Below are positions 17,553 to 28,333 of a stretch of DNA of 64,000 nucleotides, one piece after another; positions within the stretch are counted from its first letter, which is position 1, and each line of letters opens with the position of its first letter. The position numbers and the translations under genes are program-made. This DNA is from Listeria innocua (lineage in GTDB: Bacteria > Bacillota > Bacilli > Lactobacillales > Listeriaceae), in NCBI RefSeq assembly GCF_028596125.1, contig NZ_CP117229.1:1658001-1722000 (forward strand), read 5' to 3'. The notes below the pieces were generated by a model that worked only from the letters and a program-made list of their open reading frames with translations, searched no databases and was not told the origin of the DNA.

Positions 17553-18545
17553 ATGTTTGGAACAACAACTATTGGGATTGATTTAGGTACTGCGAATATT
17601 TTAGTTTACAGTAAAGAAAAAGGAATTATCTTGAATGAGCCTTCTGTGGTCGCGCTAAATACGAATGATGGTACGGTACTTGCGATTGGTCATGAAGCAA
17701 AAGAAATGATTGGTAAAACGCCAACTTCTATTTCCGCTGTGAGACCAATGAAAGATGGTGTAATTGCTGATTTTGATTTAACAAGCGGATTGTTACGCGA
17801 AATTATGCGAAGAATTTCAACTAGCGGCGTTAGAAAACCAAATGTCGTAGTTTGTACACCTACTGGAGCAACTTCTGTGGAACGTCGCGCTATTTCTGAC
17901 GCGGTAAGATCCACTGGTGCTCGTTCAGTTGCTCTAATTGAAGAGCCTGTTGCTGCTGCTATCGGGGCTGATTTACCGGTTGCTGAGCCTGTTGCGAATG
18001 TTATTGTGGATATTGGCGGCGGTACAAGCGAAATTGCCATTATTTCATATGGTGGTGTTGTTTCTAGCACTTCCGTTCGAACTGGTGGGGATCATATGGA
18101 TGAAGAAATTATTCAATACATCCGTAAAAACTACAACCTTTTAATCGGACAAGCAACTGCAGAACGTATTAAAATGGAATTAGGGTTTGCGCCAATTGAA
18201 CATGTAGCTCAAACAGCTGATATTCGTGGACGTGATTTACTCACTGGCTTACCAAAAACAATTCAAGTAAGTTCTACGGAAATACAAAGCGCTCTTGAAG
18301 AAACATTGCAACGTATTCTTGAAGCAATTCGAAATACTCTTGAAATGTGCCCTCCTGAGTTAAGTGGCGATATTGTTGATCGTGGTATTATTTTAAGTGG
18401 CGGCGGATCTCTTCTCCAAGGTTTCCGTGACTGGCTGGTGCAAGAAATTGATGTTCCTGTACATATGGCTCCAAGTCCGCTTGAATCTGTCGCAATTGGT
18501 ACGGGCAGATCCCTTGCTTTTGTAGATAAATTAGCTAAAATTTGA
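17553..18545 (+). CDS. MreB/Mbl-family actin-like cell shape protein
   Basis: A 330-residue bacterial actin homologue that guides lateral wall synthesis at the membrane. The phosphate-1 loop [13 protein letters not shown], the [12 protein letters not shown] segment, the [14 protein letters not shown] block, the phosphate-2 motif [11 protein letters not shown] and the adenosine motif GGGSLLQG are all present. Length matches MreB, Mbl and MreBH. It lies away from mreCD, so it is a stand-alone paralogue (MreBH- or Mbl-like) rather than the mreBCD copy. The ATG at 17553 is chosen; a GTG six bases earlier is possible. An 18-bp hairpin follows. Confidence 0.92.
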   Translation: MFGTTTIGIDLGTANILVYSKEKGIILNEPSVVALNTNDGTVLAIGHEAKEMIGKTPTSISAVRPMKDGVIADFDLTSGLLREIMRRISTSGVRKPNVVVCTPTGATSVERRAISDAVRSTGARSVALIEEPVAAAIGADLPVAEPVANVIVDIGGGTSEIAIISYGGVVSSTSVRTGGDHMDEEIIQYIRKNYNLLIGQATAERIKMELGFAPIEHVAQTADIRGRDLLTGLPKTIQVSSTEIQSALEETLQRILEAIRNTLEMCPPELSGDIVDRGIILSGGGSLLQGFRDWLVQEIDVPVHMAPSPLESVAIGTGRSLAFVDKLAKI

Positions 18546-18551
18546 TACTTT

Positions 18552-18597
18552 ATAAGCATTTGAAAAGGCATTCTATACGCTTTTTCAAATGCTTATT
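18552..18597 (+). terminator. Terminator of the MreB-like gene
   Basis: An 18-bp stem ATAAGCATTTGAAAAGGC / GCTTTTTCAAATGCTTAT (18552-18596) with one G-T pair and a ten-base loop; the following tract is only moderately T-rich. Confidence 0.75.
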
Positions 18598-18654
18598 TAT
18601 CTTGCTCTTCATGTTTATTTCTGGTAAACTTATTTCTGTTGTTTGCATTTCAAA

Positions 18655-18726
18655 GCCCATATAGTTAAACGGATATAACAAGCCCCTCCTAAGGGCTAGT
18701 TCGTGGTTCGATTCCGCGTATGGGCG
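18655..18726 (+). tRNA. tRNA-Arg (anticodon CCT)
   Basis: A 72-nt cloverleaf. The acceptor arms GCCCATA (18655-18661) and TATGGGC (18719-18725) pair fully, with G as discriminator. The anticodon stem AGCCC/GGGCT encloses loop CTCCTAA, with anticodon CCT at 18688-18690, which reads AGG arginine codons. The T-arm contains GTTCGATTC. CCA is not encoded. Arginine tRNA genes of this type are common integration targets, but no repeated 3' end or integrase is seen here. Confidence 0.95.
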
Positions 18727-18732
18727 TCCTAA

Positions 18733-18776
18733 AAAGCCGAAAGCACTTGAGAAATCAAGGCTTTCGGCTTTTTAGT
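18733..18776. terminator. Terminator after tRNA-Arg
   Basis: Hairpin AAAAAGCCGAAAGC...GCTTTCGGCTTTTT follows the tRNA directly. It is symmetrical and probably also serves the minus-strand methyltransferase gene ending at 18807. Confidence 0.8.
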
Positions 18777-18806
18777 GACTTTAATTAGAAACTAAACATG
18801 GATCTG

Positions 18807-19475
18807 TTATTTTCTGATCGTATACAAAACCCAATTCCCTTTCTCCTTCTCCACTACCTCCCTAAAACCAATTTCTTTCAAGAGTGCTGTTAGCGAGGCG
18901 GTTGTTTTATATTCGTCCATGTGATAATCAATTTTATCTTTTTCGGACGACAGTATTAAAACACCCTCCTGTGACATGACACGATAGATTTCTTCAAAGC
19001 CTTTTTGGGGATTATCCCAGTACATATGCGTTTGGATAGCGTAAACTAAATCGAAAAAATCCGCTTGATAATTCATCAAAGCAACATCTTGAATAGATAG
19101 CTTCACTTCGCCATTATTGATTGCTTTTTTATTTAAATTTGTAGCTGTTTTATAAGATTCTTCAGAAATATCCACTCCGTAAATAGTCCAATTTTTATTT
19201 AGTTCAGCTAGGTTTTTAACATTGGAGCCCCCACCATAACCAATATCTAATACATGAGTAACATCGCTTAGTTCAGTATTACTAATTGTCCACTTACTCA
19301 AATCTTCAAAATAGGATGACCATATTTTCGTAGTGATTTCACCAATTATCCCACGCGGATTCGCCGCTTGTTCGCTTAAATAGTTAATTAATGGTTTATA
19401 TAAAATAAAACTCAAACCGATGATACCTCCCAAAATGATTAGCGTTATTTTCTTTCTTTTTGTTATTTTCATCAT
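18807..19475 (-). CDS. Membrane-anchored class I SAM-dependent methyltransferase
   Basis: A 222-residue protein with one N-terminal membrane helix (about residues 8-26) and a cytoplasmic methyltransferase domain. The SAM-binding motif is HVLDIGYGGGSNVKNL, the acidic loop YGVDIS, and motif IV-like FDLVYAIQTHMYW; the domain resembles UbiE/Methyltransf_11 types. The start at 19475 follows GAAAGGA; the frame is open to 19499. It faces a TetR gene, and its promoter (TTGACT, 16 bases, TATACA) lies between two TetR-like operators. The substrate is unknown; a membrane-associated or toxic small molecule is a guess from the anchor and regulator. Confidence 0.8.
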   Translation of the reverse strand: MMKITKRKKITLIILGGIIGLSFILYKPLINYLSEQAANPRGIIGEITTKIWSSYFEDLSKWTISNTELSDVTHVLDIGYGGGSNVKNLAELNKNWTIYGVDISEESYKTATNLNKKAINNGEVKLSIQDVALMNYQADFFDLVYAIQTHMYWDNPQKGFEEIYRVMSQEGVLILSSEKDKIDYHMDEYKTTASLTALLKEIGFREVVEKEKGNWVLYTIRK

Positions 19476-19500
19476 AATTAAAGTCCTTTCACGGCTCATT

Positions 19501-19534
19501 AGTTTTGAAATAATATAAACTATATTTCAAAACT
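19501..19534. promoter_or_regulatory. Probable TetR operator 1
   Basis: Perfect inverted repeat AGTTTTGAAATA / TATTTCAAAACT with a 10-base spacer. It lies just downstream of the minus-strand promoter of the methyltransferase gene, where binding would block transcription. Confidence 0.75.
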
Positions 19535-19536
19535 AT

Positions 19537-19564
19537 TGTATAATACTCCCACCTTACAAGTCAA
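19537..19564 (-). promoter_or_regulatory. Promoter of the methyltransferase gene
   Basis: On the minus strand: -35 TTGACT (19559-19564), 16-base spacer, -10 TATACA (19537-19542). Operator 1 starts right after it. Confidence 0.65.
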
Positions 19565-19569
19565 TAACT

Positions 19570-19597
19570 TTTGAAATTTACTGTTTCATATTTCAAA
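19570..19597. promoter_or_regulatory. Probable TetR operator 2
   Basis: TTTGAAAT (19570-19577) and ATTTCAAA (19590-19597) repeat the core of operator 1 with the same 12-base distance between half-sites. Its right half overlaps a possible -35 box (TTTCAA, 17 bases, TATATT at 19614-19619) of the TetR gene itself, which suggests autoregulation. Confidence 0.7.
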
Positions 19598-19659
19598 TTA
19601 AATGCTTTTGTGTTATATTATTACTAAAGATAAGATTAGCTTAGGGAAGTGTTTAGAAC

Positions 19660-20238
19660 ATGAATAATTATGAAAAAAGAACACTAAAAAAGAAGACTGC
19701 AATTATTCAGGCAGCCCTTTCTTTATTTGGAAAACAAGGTTTTTCTGATGTAAGTATTAAAGATATTGCAAGTCTCGCTGGGGTCTCCCAAGTTTCTATA
19801 TATAATTATTTTGGAAATAAGGAAGCTCTCGTTGCTGAATGCGCTAAAATCATTATGCAAGATACGATTACTTTAGCCGAAGAAATATTAGTTTCTGAAG
19901 GTACTTTTACAGACAAACTAGCACGCGCCATCCAGCTTTGCCAAGCGGAAATCAATATGTCTTTAAGTAAATTTATATCTACAGAAGCTAGCAAGGATTC
20001 TCAATTTATTACACTTTTAGTAAACAATATTAACAAGTTAAAAAATGATATTTATATGGAATATGTTGCTGCCGGAAAAAAGGCAAAAGTAATCAATAAT
20101 GACATTTCTGATGATGTAATCCAACTTTTTATCGATGCAATTAATGGATTAGGTTTGACAGTCCCCGAAGAAGAACTAGAGAAGAAACAAGCGGAGATTA
20201 TTCATTTGTTTTTGTATGGGTTGATTGGGAAAGCTTAA
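19660..20238 (+). CDS. TetR/AcrR-family transcriptional repressor
   Basis: A 192-residue regulator. Residues about 10-56 form the TetR DNA-binding domain (AALSLFGKQGFSDVSIKDIASLAGVSQVSIYNYFGNKEALV), and the rest is the all-helical ligand-binding and dimer domain. It is divergent from the membrane-anchored methyltransferase gene, and the 184-base region between them holds two matching inverted repeats, so repression of both genes is likely. The inducer is unknown. Confidence 0.88.
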   Translation: MNNYEKRTLKKKTAIIQAALSLFGKQGFSDVSIKDIASLAGVSQVSIYNYFGNKEALVAECAKIIMQDTITLAEEILVSEGTFTDKLARAIQLCQAEINMSLSKFISTEASKDSQFITLLVNNINKLKNDIYMEYVAAGKKAKVINNDISDDVIQLFIDAINGLGLTVPEEELEKKQAEIIHLFLYGLIGKA

Positions 20239-20250
20239 TTTTAATACAAT

Positions 20251-20297
20251 AAAACGCCTGCAATCCTTATTTATAAAAAGGATTACAGGCGTTTTTT
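20251..20297. terminator. Bidirectional terminator, TetR / MupG-like genes
   Basis: Long stem AAAACGCCTG-CAATCCTT paired with AAGGATTACAGGCGTTTT (20251-20295), one unpaired base, T tract after it on the plus strand. It separates convergent genes ending at 20238 and 20317. Confidence 0.88.
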
Positions 20298-20316
20298 AGT
20301 GCTACTTATAGTTGTT

Positions 20317-21405
20317 TTATTTCTTCTTCTCAACCAATCTAAAATGTTGCCACGGTAGAATGGTATCTAGTAAATAACGCTCTTCTGGAACAATTCGAGC
20401 AACGATATTGGTGTTGCCGGAGTTTTCCATTTCTTGAAGAGCTACTTGCATTTCGCCTTTGTAGCGTTCGTAGCCGTCGTTGTCGATTGTTACATCGCCT
20501 TTTGCAATGGTATTTGTGTCATGTGCTGGGAAATCGTATTGTTTGAAATTAACACGCGTCATTGTCGAGCGTAAAACGTACTCGGAAGCATCGCCACGGT
20601 TGAAATGTTTTTGTGTTAAGACAATTTCTTTTTCGACATCTGTTGCACCATCTAAAAATTCAACAGCGAGTTGTAATTCATTGCGGTTTAATTCGCTTAA
20701 AGCGCGTAATTCGTCTTCTGAAGCAAACATATTACCTACAATGACATCATCAATCAGGCCAGTGTTCCAAAGATCTTTTGCTTGAACAGTAATGTCCACG
20801 CCGCGATGTTCTTCCATTGTTGGAAGTCCGCCGTCCACAACAAACCATGGGCCAAATTCGCCGCTGTTAGAAGAAACGAATGCTGCTGTACGCAAGTTTA
20901 AGTCTTTGAATTGTTTACTTGTACGTAAGAAATGTTCTCTGGAAAGACCAGTATATTTTCTTGGGTAGAAGTTGTGACACCCAATGATATTTCCTACGTT
21001 TGCTTGGTAAGATAAGATATTTTCAACGTAACGAGTACCATTACTAATGTTTAATTCAATTTTCAAGTCAGTATCATCAAACGACATTGCGGCTTCTTCT
21101 GAACCGGAGAATCCTAAATCAAGACGAAGGCCAGCTAGTCCAAGCTCTTTGAAACGATCTAATTCTTTGTAAGTGATATTTAACGATTCAAATACAGTCG
21201 GATCAACATCAGCAATAACATCAAATCCTAGTTCTTTAGCGCGTTTGCAAATTGTTTCTAATTTAGCAAACTCCGCTTCGTCATTAGCAGAAATTAAACA
21301 CGTGAAAATACGGCTAAAACCATATTTTGCAGCTGTTTCAATATATTCTAATGATTCTTCAAGCGCTACGTGTTGCGGAAATACGGATATTCCTAATTTT
21401 CTCAT
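20317..21405 (-). CDS. DUF871 / MupG-type glycosidase (6-phospho-N-acetylmuramidase family)
   Basis: A 362-residue protein made of a TIM-barrel (KLGISVFPQHVALEES, IADVDPTVFESL, GLRLDLGFSGSE, IIGCHNFYPRKYTGLS) and a C-terminal cyclophilin-like domain. The family founder with a known role is MupG of Staphylococcus aureus, which cleaves phosphorylated MurNAc-GlcNAc taken up by a PTS. Here it is the last gene of a sigma54-dependent PTS operon with lactose/cellobiose-type IIB and IIA, so its substrate is more likely the 6-phosphate of the imported sugar, perhaps a beta-disaccharide. Family placement is firm; the exact substrate is inference. Confidence 0.85.
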   Translation of the reverse strand: MRKLGISVFPQHVALEESLEYIETAAKYGFSRIFTCLISANDEAEFAKLETICKRAKELGFDVIADVDPTVFESLNITYKELDRFKELGLAGLRLDLGFSGSEEAAMSFDDTDLKIELNISNGTRYVENILSYQANVGNIIGCHNFYPRKYTGLSREHFLRTSKQFKDLNLRTAAFVSSNSGEFGPWFVVDGGLPTMEEHRGVDITVQAKDLWNTGLIDDVIVGNMFASEDELRALSELNRNELQLAVEFLDGATDVEKEIVLTQKHFNRGDASEYVLRSTMTRVNFKQYDFPAHDTNTIAKGDVTIDNDGYERYKGEMQVALQEMENSGNTNIVARIVPEERYLLDTILPWQHFRLVEKKK

Positions 21406-21426
21406 TTAAATCATCCCTTCAAAAGC

Positions 21427-21729
21427 TTATTTAGAACGGTATAAATCAACAATTTCTTTTGCTAAATCTTTAAAAGTAATAGCATTCATTAAGTGGTCTT
21501 GTGCGTGTACTAACAGTAAAGAAACTTCTGCTTTTTCGCCGCGCGCTTCTCCTTGAATTAATGAAGTTTGTGAATGATGCGCTTCAAGTAGTGCCGCTTC
21601 TGCATTTTTGATTTGCTCATCTGCAACGTCAAAATCCCCTTTTTTTGCCGCTTCGATAGCTAACATTGCGTCACTCTTGGCGTTACCCCCGTGTACGATT
21701 AATTGCATAATTGTTTGTTCTAATTCCAT
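21427..21729 (-). CDS. PTS IIA component, lactose/cellobiose family
   Basis: A 100-residue, all-helical IIA protein. The phosphorylated histidine is His75 in LLVHAQDHLM, a motif unique to this family. It passes phosphate from HPr to the IIB protein encoded just upstream. It is second in a IIB - IIA - MupG-like operon, with 21 bases to the next gene. No IIC permease is encoded nearby, so the pair must serve a membrane component encoded elsewhere. Confidence 0.93.
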   Translation of the reverse strand: MELEQTIMQLIVHGGNAKSDAMLAIEAAKKGDFDVADEQIKNAEAALLEAHHSQTSLIQGEARGEKAEVSLLLVHAQDHLMNAITFKDLAKEIVDLYRSK

Positions 21730-21797
21730 TGTTTACACATCCTTTTCATTTATCAAAACTGTGTCTTTTTCCTCTTCAAGCAGTATCGAACTCGAGG

Positions 21798-22106
21798 TTA
21801 TTTGTTAATCATTGCTAGTGCATCATTTAGCACTTTTTCGCCGTCCATTGTTCCGTAGTCAATACCATTAATGATTGAAACTGGAATACCCAGCGGATCC
21901 AGTACCCGCTTCAAATTCTTCTCTAAAAAACGAACTTGTGGAGCAAGTAAAACTACATCTACATTGCCCTTATACTTATCAAAATCAGCTTCTGCAACTG
22001 CAATTACAGTGGCATCTACATGGTTATTTTCGATAGCTTCTGTCATTTTTTTTACGAGAAGACTTGTGGACATACCGGCCGAACAAACTAACATGATGTT
22101 TTTCAT
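21798..22106 (-). CDS. PTS IIB component, lactose/cellobiose family
   Basis: A 102-residue IIB protein with the phosphocysteine loop MLVCSAGMSTSL, Cys8 being the phosphorylation site. It transfers phosphate from IIA to the incoming sugar. It is the first gene of the operon and lies directly downstream of a sigma54-type promoter; the start follows AGGAGG. Similar Listeria proteins are often labelled lichenan- or cellobiose-specific, but the sugar cannot be deduced. Confidence 0.93.
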   Translation of the reverse strand: MKNIMLVCSAGMSTSLLVKKMTEAIENNHVDATVIAVAEADFDKYKGNVDVVLLAPQVRFLEKNLKRVLDPLGIPVSIINGIDYGTMDGEKVLNDALAMINK

Positions 22107-22149
22107 TTAATAAACCTCCTAGTTTGAAAAGCTGCACGTATATATAATA

Positions 22150-22167
22150 TGCAAGATATGTGCCAAC
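22150..22167 (-). promoter_or_regulatory. Sigma54 (-24/-12) promoter of the PTS operon
   Basis: On the minus strand TTGGCAC-N5-TTGCAT, with GG at -24 and GC at -12 at the invariant 10-base distance. It lies about 45 bases before the IIB start codon, and the gene upstream encodes a sigma54 activator. Confidence 0.9.
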
Positions 22168-22221
22168 TTTTCTTCTTATAAGTTGCTACTGTACGAACTT
22201 TCCACTTACACAAGTAAAAAA

Positions 22222-22252
22222 GCCAAGTGTGTAAGACAATACACACTTGGCA
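22222..22252 (-). terminator. Terminator of the LevR-type activator gene
   Basis: Perfect 12-bp stem GCCAAGTGTGTA / TACACACTTGGC (22222-22251), followed on the minus strand by TTTTTT. It insulates the PTS operon from the activator gene. Confidence 0.85.
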
Positions 22253-22263
22253 GGTTGTTTTTT

Positions 22264-24942
<2,679 letters not shown>

Positions 24943-25030
24943 CTACTCTACTCCTTTTTAAAACTCTATGTTTCCATTATACCTTTTTAAATAGCATACT
25001 CGCAACGATAAAAATTAAGTAAAAAAAAGT

Positions 25031-25072
25031 GCGAATGCTTTTCAATCTATGAAGAGAGAAAAACATTCGCGA
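25031..25072 (-). terminator. RNA helicase terminator
   Basis: GCGAATG / CATTCGC stem (25031-25070) with a long AT-rich loop; on the minus strand it is followed by ACTTTTTTTT. Confidence 0.65.
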
Positions 25073-25076
25073 CAGC

Positions 25077-26405
25077 TTATGATTTTTTAAAATTATTTGG
25101 TTTTTTATTAAATTTATTTGGTTTGTTATTCCGTGTTGTTTTAGAGGAGTTAGTAGGTTTTTCTTTACGACTTCCCGCTCCTCCACTTGGTTTTTCGCTT
25201 CGGAAAGGTTTTTTCGTTTCATCTTTTTTGCCTTTTTGAACTTGTTTTGGAGGTCTGCTTGCTTTTTTAGCAATTTTATTTTCTGGAACCGCTCCATCGA
25301 GAAGTTTTCCTTGATAAAAACGAACTTGTTTCCCTTTTAGATGATGGATAGTTAAATATTGTTTTAACGTTCTGATTTCACGAGGATTGGCAAAAGTAAT
25401 TACTGTACCAGTTTTCCCCATCCGTCCTGTACGACCAGAGCGGTGTGTATACTCTTTTTCGCTTGCTGCTAAGTCATAATGGATGACATATGGTAAGTCT
25501 TCTATATCTAGCCCACGCGCCGCTACATCTGTCACGATTAAATAAGTTAACGTACCTTTTTTAAAGTCGTCCAAATATTTTTTGCGTTTTTCTTTACGAA
25601 TTTCACCGTGAATTCCGGCTGCTTTTACTTTATCATAATGTAGTTTTTCTAATAAAATTTCCATACGTGGTTTATCTTTCACAAAAACCAAGCCGCGCAT
25701 GTCTTTAATATGAGAAATTCGGCGTAAAAGAGTCGCTTTATCGCGTGACTCTACATCCATGTATAAATGCTCTACGTTTGTTAATTCTTCTGGTTTCGCT
25801 GTTACTTCAAGCATCACTGGCGTTTTTTCTGTTTGTAAGAAAAAGGCTTCAGGATTTTCGAGTTTTGTTGCAGATACTAATGTCAATTGACGATCGCGCA
25901 CAGCACTTTCAACTATTTCTAGAGTACTTTTGAAGTTCTCTTGGCGAAGTAATTGGTCACACTCATCTAAAGTAATCGTTTTAATTTCGTGCATTTTTAT
26001 TTTCTTTTGTTTGATTAGTTCAAGTGCACGACCTGGAGAGGCTACAATAATTTGTGGTTTTTTCTTTAATTTTTCGATTTGCCGTTTTACATTGGCTCCT
26101 CCGATTAAAGAGATTACTGTCAGTTCATCACTTGGTAACCACGAACGGATTACTTCCGTGATTTGCATAACTAATTCATGAGATGGCGCTAAAACAAGCC
26201 ATTGTGTTTTTGGAATTGCTTCTATTTTTTCAAGGGTTGGCAGTGCATAAGCGACTGTTTTCCCCGTTCCAGTTGGTGATACTGCGAGTACATCCGCGCC
26301 GTCTTTGATTGGTTGGTACATCGCACTTTGAATCTCAGTTGGCGTTTCATAACCATGTTCTTTCCATTTTTCCGCCCAAAAGCTTGGGATATTTGATTCT
26401 GTCAT
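25077..26405 (-). CDS. DEAD-box-family ATP-dependent RNA helicase (YfmL-like, DECD motif)
   Basis: A 442-residue helicase: RecA-like domain 1 (1-205) with motif I SPTGTGKT (43-50), motif II as DECD (147-150) instead of DEAD, and motif III SAT; domain 2 (210-365) with motif VI HRSGRTGRMG; and a basic, low-complexity tail from about 375 rich in Lys, Asn, Arg and Gly (PNKFNKKPNNFKKS), which probably binds RNA. It resembles YfmL of B. subtilis. From memory, the EGD-e homologue is needed for 50S ribosome maturation and growth in the cold. It is a single-gene unit. Confidence 0.9.
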   Translation of the reverse strand: MTESNIPSFWAEKWKEHGYETPTEIQSAMYQPIKDGADVLAVSPTGTGKTVAYALPTLEKIEAIPKTQWLVLAPSHELVMQITEVIRSWLPSDELTVISLIGGANVKRQIEKLKKKPQIIVASPGRALELIKQKKIKMHEIKTITLDECDQLLRQENFKSTLEIVESAVRDRQLTLVSATKLENPEAFFLQTEKTPVMLEVTAKPEELTNVEHLYMDVESRDKATLLRRISHIKDMRGLVFVKDKPRMEILLEKLHYDKVKAAGIHGEIRKEKRKKYLDDFKKGTLTYLIVTDVAARGLDIEDLPYVIHYDLAASEKEYTHRSGRTGRMGKTGTVITFANPREIRTLKQYLTIHHLKGKQVRFYQGKLLDGAVPENKIAKKASRPPKQVQKGKKDETKKPFRSEKPSGGAGSRKEKPTNSSKTTRNNKPNKFNKKPNNFKKS

Positions 26406-26447
26406 GACCCGACTCCTTTATTAGTTCTTCTCTGTATCATACCATGC

Positions 26448-27227
26448 TTACTGCAAGTCTGCACTTTTATTTAGAATTTTTGTTGCTAGAAAAATGTAAA
26501 TAAGAGCCATCAAAAGATTAAAACCCATCTGGATAAAATTAAAATGAACACTTGAAAAAAGAGAATAATAAAAATGGATTTCTGAGCTACTTTTAGGTAA
26601 AAAATCTGTGCCGATAGATATTTGAATTGCATTAATTAGGACAAAGTAGATTAATGCGCCAATAAAACCAACGCGGAAACCATTGACTGGCACCATACTC
26701 AAAGCTGTTGCTAAAAAAAGGGCACAGACGAAAGAAAAAGTATTGAGTCCTATCGCTAAAAAAGTATCAAAAATGATATTTAGTATTACTGAAAAAGACA
26801 TCTCCGCGCCGCCAATTATCGCCAAGCTAATTATAATCACAAGAACTCCAGCTGTTAGAATAGCCGTCTCGATTAAGACGATGATTAATTTATTCAATAG
26901 TATTTTCCAAATAGGTGTTTCTGTTTGAAAAAACAAATAACGGTTTTCATCGTAAATTCCAGATCGAGCTGCTGCCAAAAATAAAAGTAACCAAATGAGT
27001 AACCAACTAGCACCAACAATGCCTATTAAAGCTATGAAAACACCATCGCCGGACCCAAATACAGCTCCATCTATATCTGACTCCATTACAAGCGGCTCTG
27101 ATAAGCCATTTCCTAATTTAGAAAAAAGACCAATAAGTAAACAAATCAGCCAACCAACAAAAGTTGCAACAAATATGTAACGATGCGCATTCCATTCTAA
27201 TTTCCAGTGTGCTTTAAGCATGTCCAA
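26448..27227 (-). CDS. ABC transporter permease
   Basis: A 259-residue integral membrane protein with about six hydrophobic helices and no other domain, as in ABC-2-like permeases that work with a YtrB/CcmA-type ATPase. It overlaps the ATPase gene by 14 bases, so the two are made together. The transported substrate is unknown; systems controlled by YtrA-type GntR regulators often respond to cell-wall antibiotics. No clear terminator follows. Confidence 0.82.
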   Translation of the reverse strand: MDMLKAHWKLEWNAHRYIFVATFVGWLICLLIGLFSKLGNGLSEPLVMESDIDGAVFGSGDGVFIALIGIVGASWLLIWLLLFLAAARSGIYDENRYLFFQTETPIWKILLNKLIIVLIETAILTAGVLVIIISLAIIGGAEMSFSVILNIIFDTFLAIGLNTFSFVCALFLATALSMVPVNGFRVGFIGALIYFVLINAIQISIGTDFLPKSSSEIHFYYSLFSSVHFNFIQMGFNLLMALIYIFLATKILNKSADLQ

Positions 27228-27894
27228 ATACCTCCCTATAGTAATCCACCACTGATTTCCCGTTTTCTTCCCGAAGTGTTTCTGTGTCTATTTGCTCGAT
27301 TATTTTGCCTCGTTTCAAGAAGATAATTTCATCAAACATCATTTCCATATCTTGAATTAAGTGTGTTGTGACAACAAGTGTGGCATCTTCTTTAAGAAAC
27401 GTCGCGATGCTTTTAATTAGGTCATCACGTGAAATCAAATCAATTTCTGAAAATGGCTCATCCAGCAAATAAAGGTCTACATCTCGGCATAAAATAAGTG
27501 CCAGCATTACTTTTGCGGCATTACCTTTGGATAAGTATTTGGTATTTTCTTTTACGTTGATTCCAAGTGAATGAATCATTTGTTTTGCTTTTTCTTGGTC
27601 AAAATCCGGAAAAAAACTGCGATAAATTTGAAAATAGTCGCGGATAACCATATTGGGTAGAAAATCTTCACTTGGCAGATAGGCGATTCTGCTGTGTTCA
27701 GCTAGGTTTATTGTCCCAGATGTTGGTTTAAGTAGACCTGACATTGCATTTAACAAAGTAGTTTTTCCCGCGCCATTAGGACCAAGAAGGCCGATGATTT
27801 TCCCTTTTTGAAGAGATAGGTTAATGTCATTTAATGGTTTTCTTTTTCGATATTTTTTCGTTAATCCCGTAATTGTAATTAGGTTTTCATTCAT
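27214..27894 (-). CDS. ABC transporter ATP-binding protein
   Basis: A 226-residue ATPase. Walker A is GPNGAGKTT, the signature is the degenerate YLSKGNAAKV in place of LSGGQ, Walker B is LYLLDEPFSEID, and the switch His lies in VVTTHL. This degenerate signature is common in the YtrB/EcsA-like export group. It overlaps the GntR gene by 8 bases and the permease gene by 14, making a tight three-gene operon. Confidence 0.88.
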   Translation of the reverse strand: MNENLITITGLTKKYRKRKPLNDINLSLQKGKIIGLLGPNGAGKTTLLNAMSGLLKPTSGTINLAEHSRIAYLPSEDFLPNMVIRDYFQIYRSFFPDFDQEKAKQMIHSLGINVKENTKYLSKGNAAKVMLALILCRDVDLYLLDEPFSEIDLISRDDLIKSIATFLKEDATLVVTTHLIQDMEMMFDEIIFLKRGKIIEQIDTETLREENGKSVVDYYREVFGHA

Positions 27895-28255
27895 GGTTTC
27901 GGCTCCTTTTTATTAGTAATTCTATTGCTGTTTGGTCGTCTAAACCGATGCTCTTCGCTTCTTCCAAAAAGCGTTCTGTAATTTCATCTGCTAACTCTTT
28001 TTTTAATTGGTCAAAAAGTGCTTTGTCGGAAGTGACGAATGATCCCATCCCTCGTTTTGCATAAATATAGCCCGCTCGTTCTAATTCTTGATAGGCGCGG
28101 CTGACGGTATTAGGATTCACTGCAAGCTTTACGCCCATTTCCCGAACAGAAGGCAACTTATCTTCACCCTTCCATTCACCTGTAATCATTTGTTTTTTCA
28201 TCCAGTCAGAGATTTGACTATAGATTGGTTTATCTGCATGAAAAGTCGGATTCAT
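27887..28255 (-). CDS. GntR-family regulator, YtrA subfamily
   Basis: A 122-residue repressor: winged helix-turn-helix (about 10-75, SVREMGVKLAVNPNTVSRAYQELERAGYIYAKRGMGSFV) and a short helical tail as in the YtrA branch, which has no large effector domain. The ATG at 28255 has AAAGGAGG at ideal spacing; the open frame to 28330 is not used. It leads the operon with ATPase and permease. A palindrome AGTGTA-N12-TACACT lies 26 bases upstream and is probably its own operator. Confidence 0.88.
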   Translation of the reverse strand: MNPTFHADKPIYSQISDWMKKQMITGEWKGEDKLPSVREMGVKLAVNPNTVSRAYQELERAGYIYAKRGMGSFVTSDKALFDQLKKELADEITERFLEEAKSIGLDDQTAIELLIKRSRNHE

Positions 28256-28280
28256 TGTTACCTCCTTTTTAAACGGAACT

Positions 28281-28304
28281 AGTGTATTAAGTAAATAGTA
28301 CACT
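28281..28304. promoter_or_regulatory. Probable GntR/YtrA-type operator
   Basis: Inverted repeat AGTGTA (28281-28286) and TACACT (28299-28304) separated by 12 bases, directly before the regulator gene. It fits an autorepressed YtrA-like operon. Confidence 0.65.
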
Positions 28305-28333
28305 TGAATTTCATTTATTGTCAAGCACAAAAA

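Noticed and set aside
22222-22251. The palindrome near the sigma54 promoter as an activator-binding enhancer
   Set aside because: It is a perfect hairpin followed by a T run on the activator's strand, so it is read as that gene's terminator; a double role cannot be excluded.
25077-25297. A second protein in another minus-strand frame of the helicase tail
   Set aside because: The region is Lys/Asn-rich repetitive DNA, open in more than one frame by composition; the helicase frame has all the motifs.
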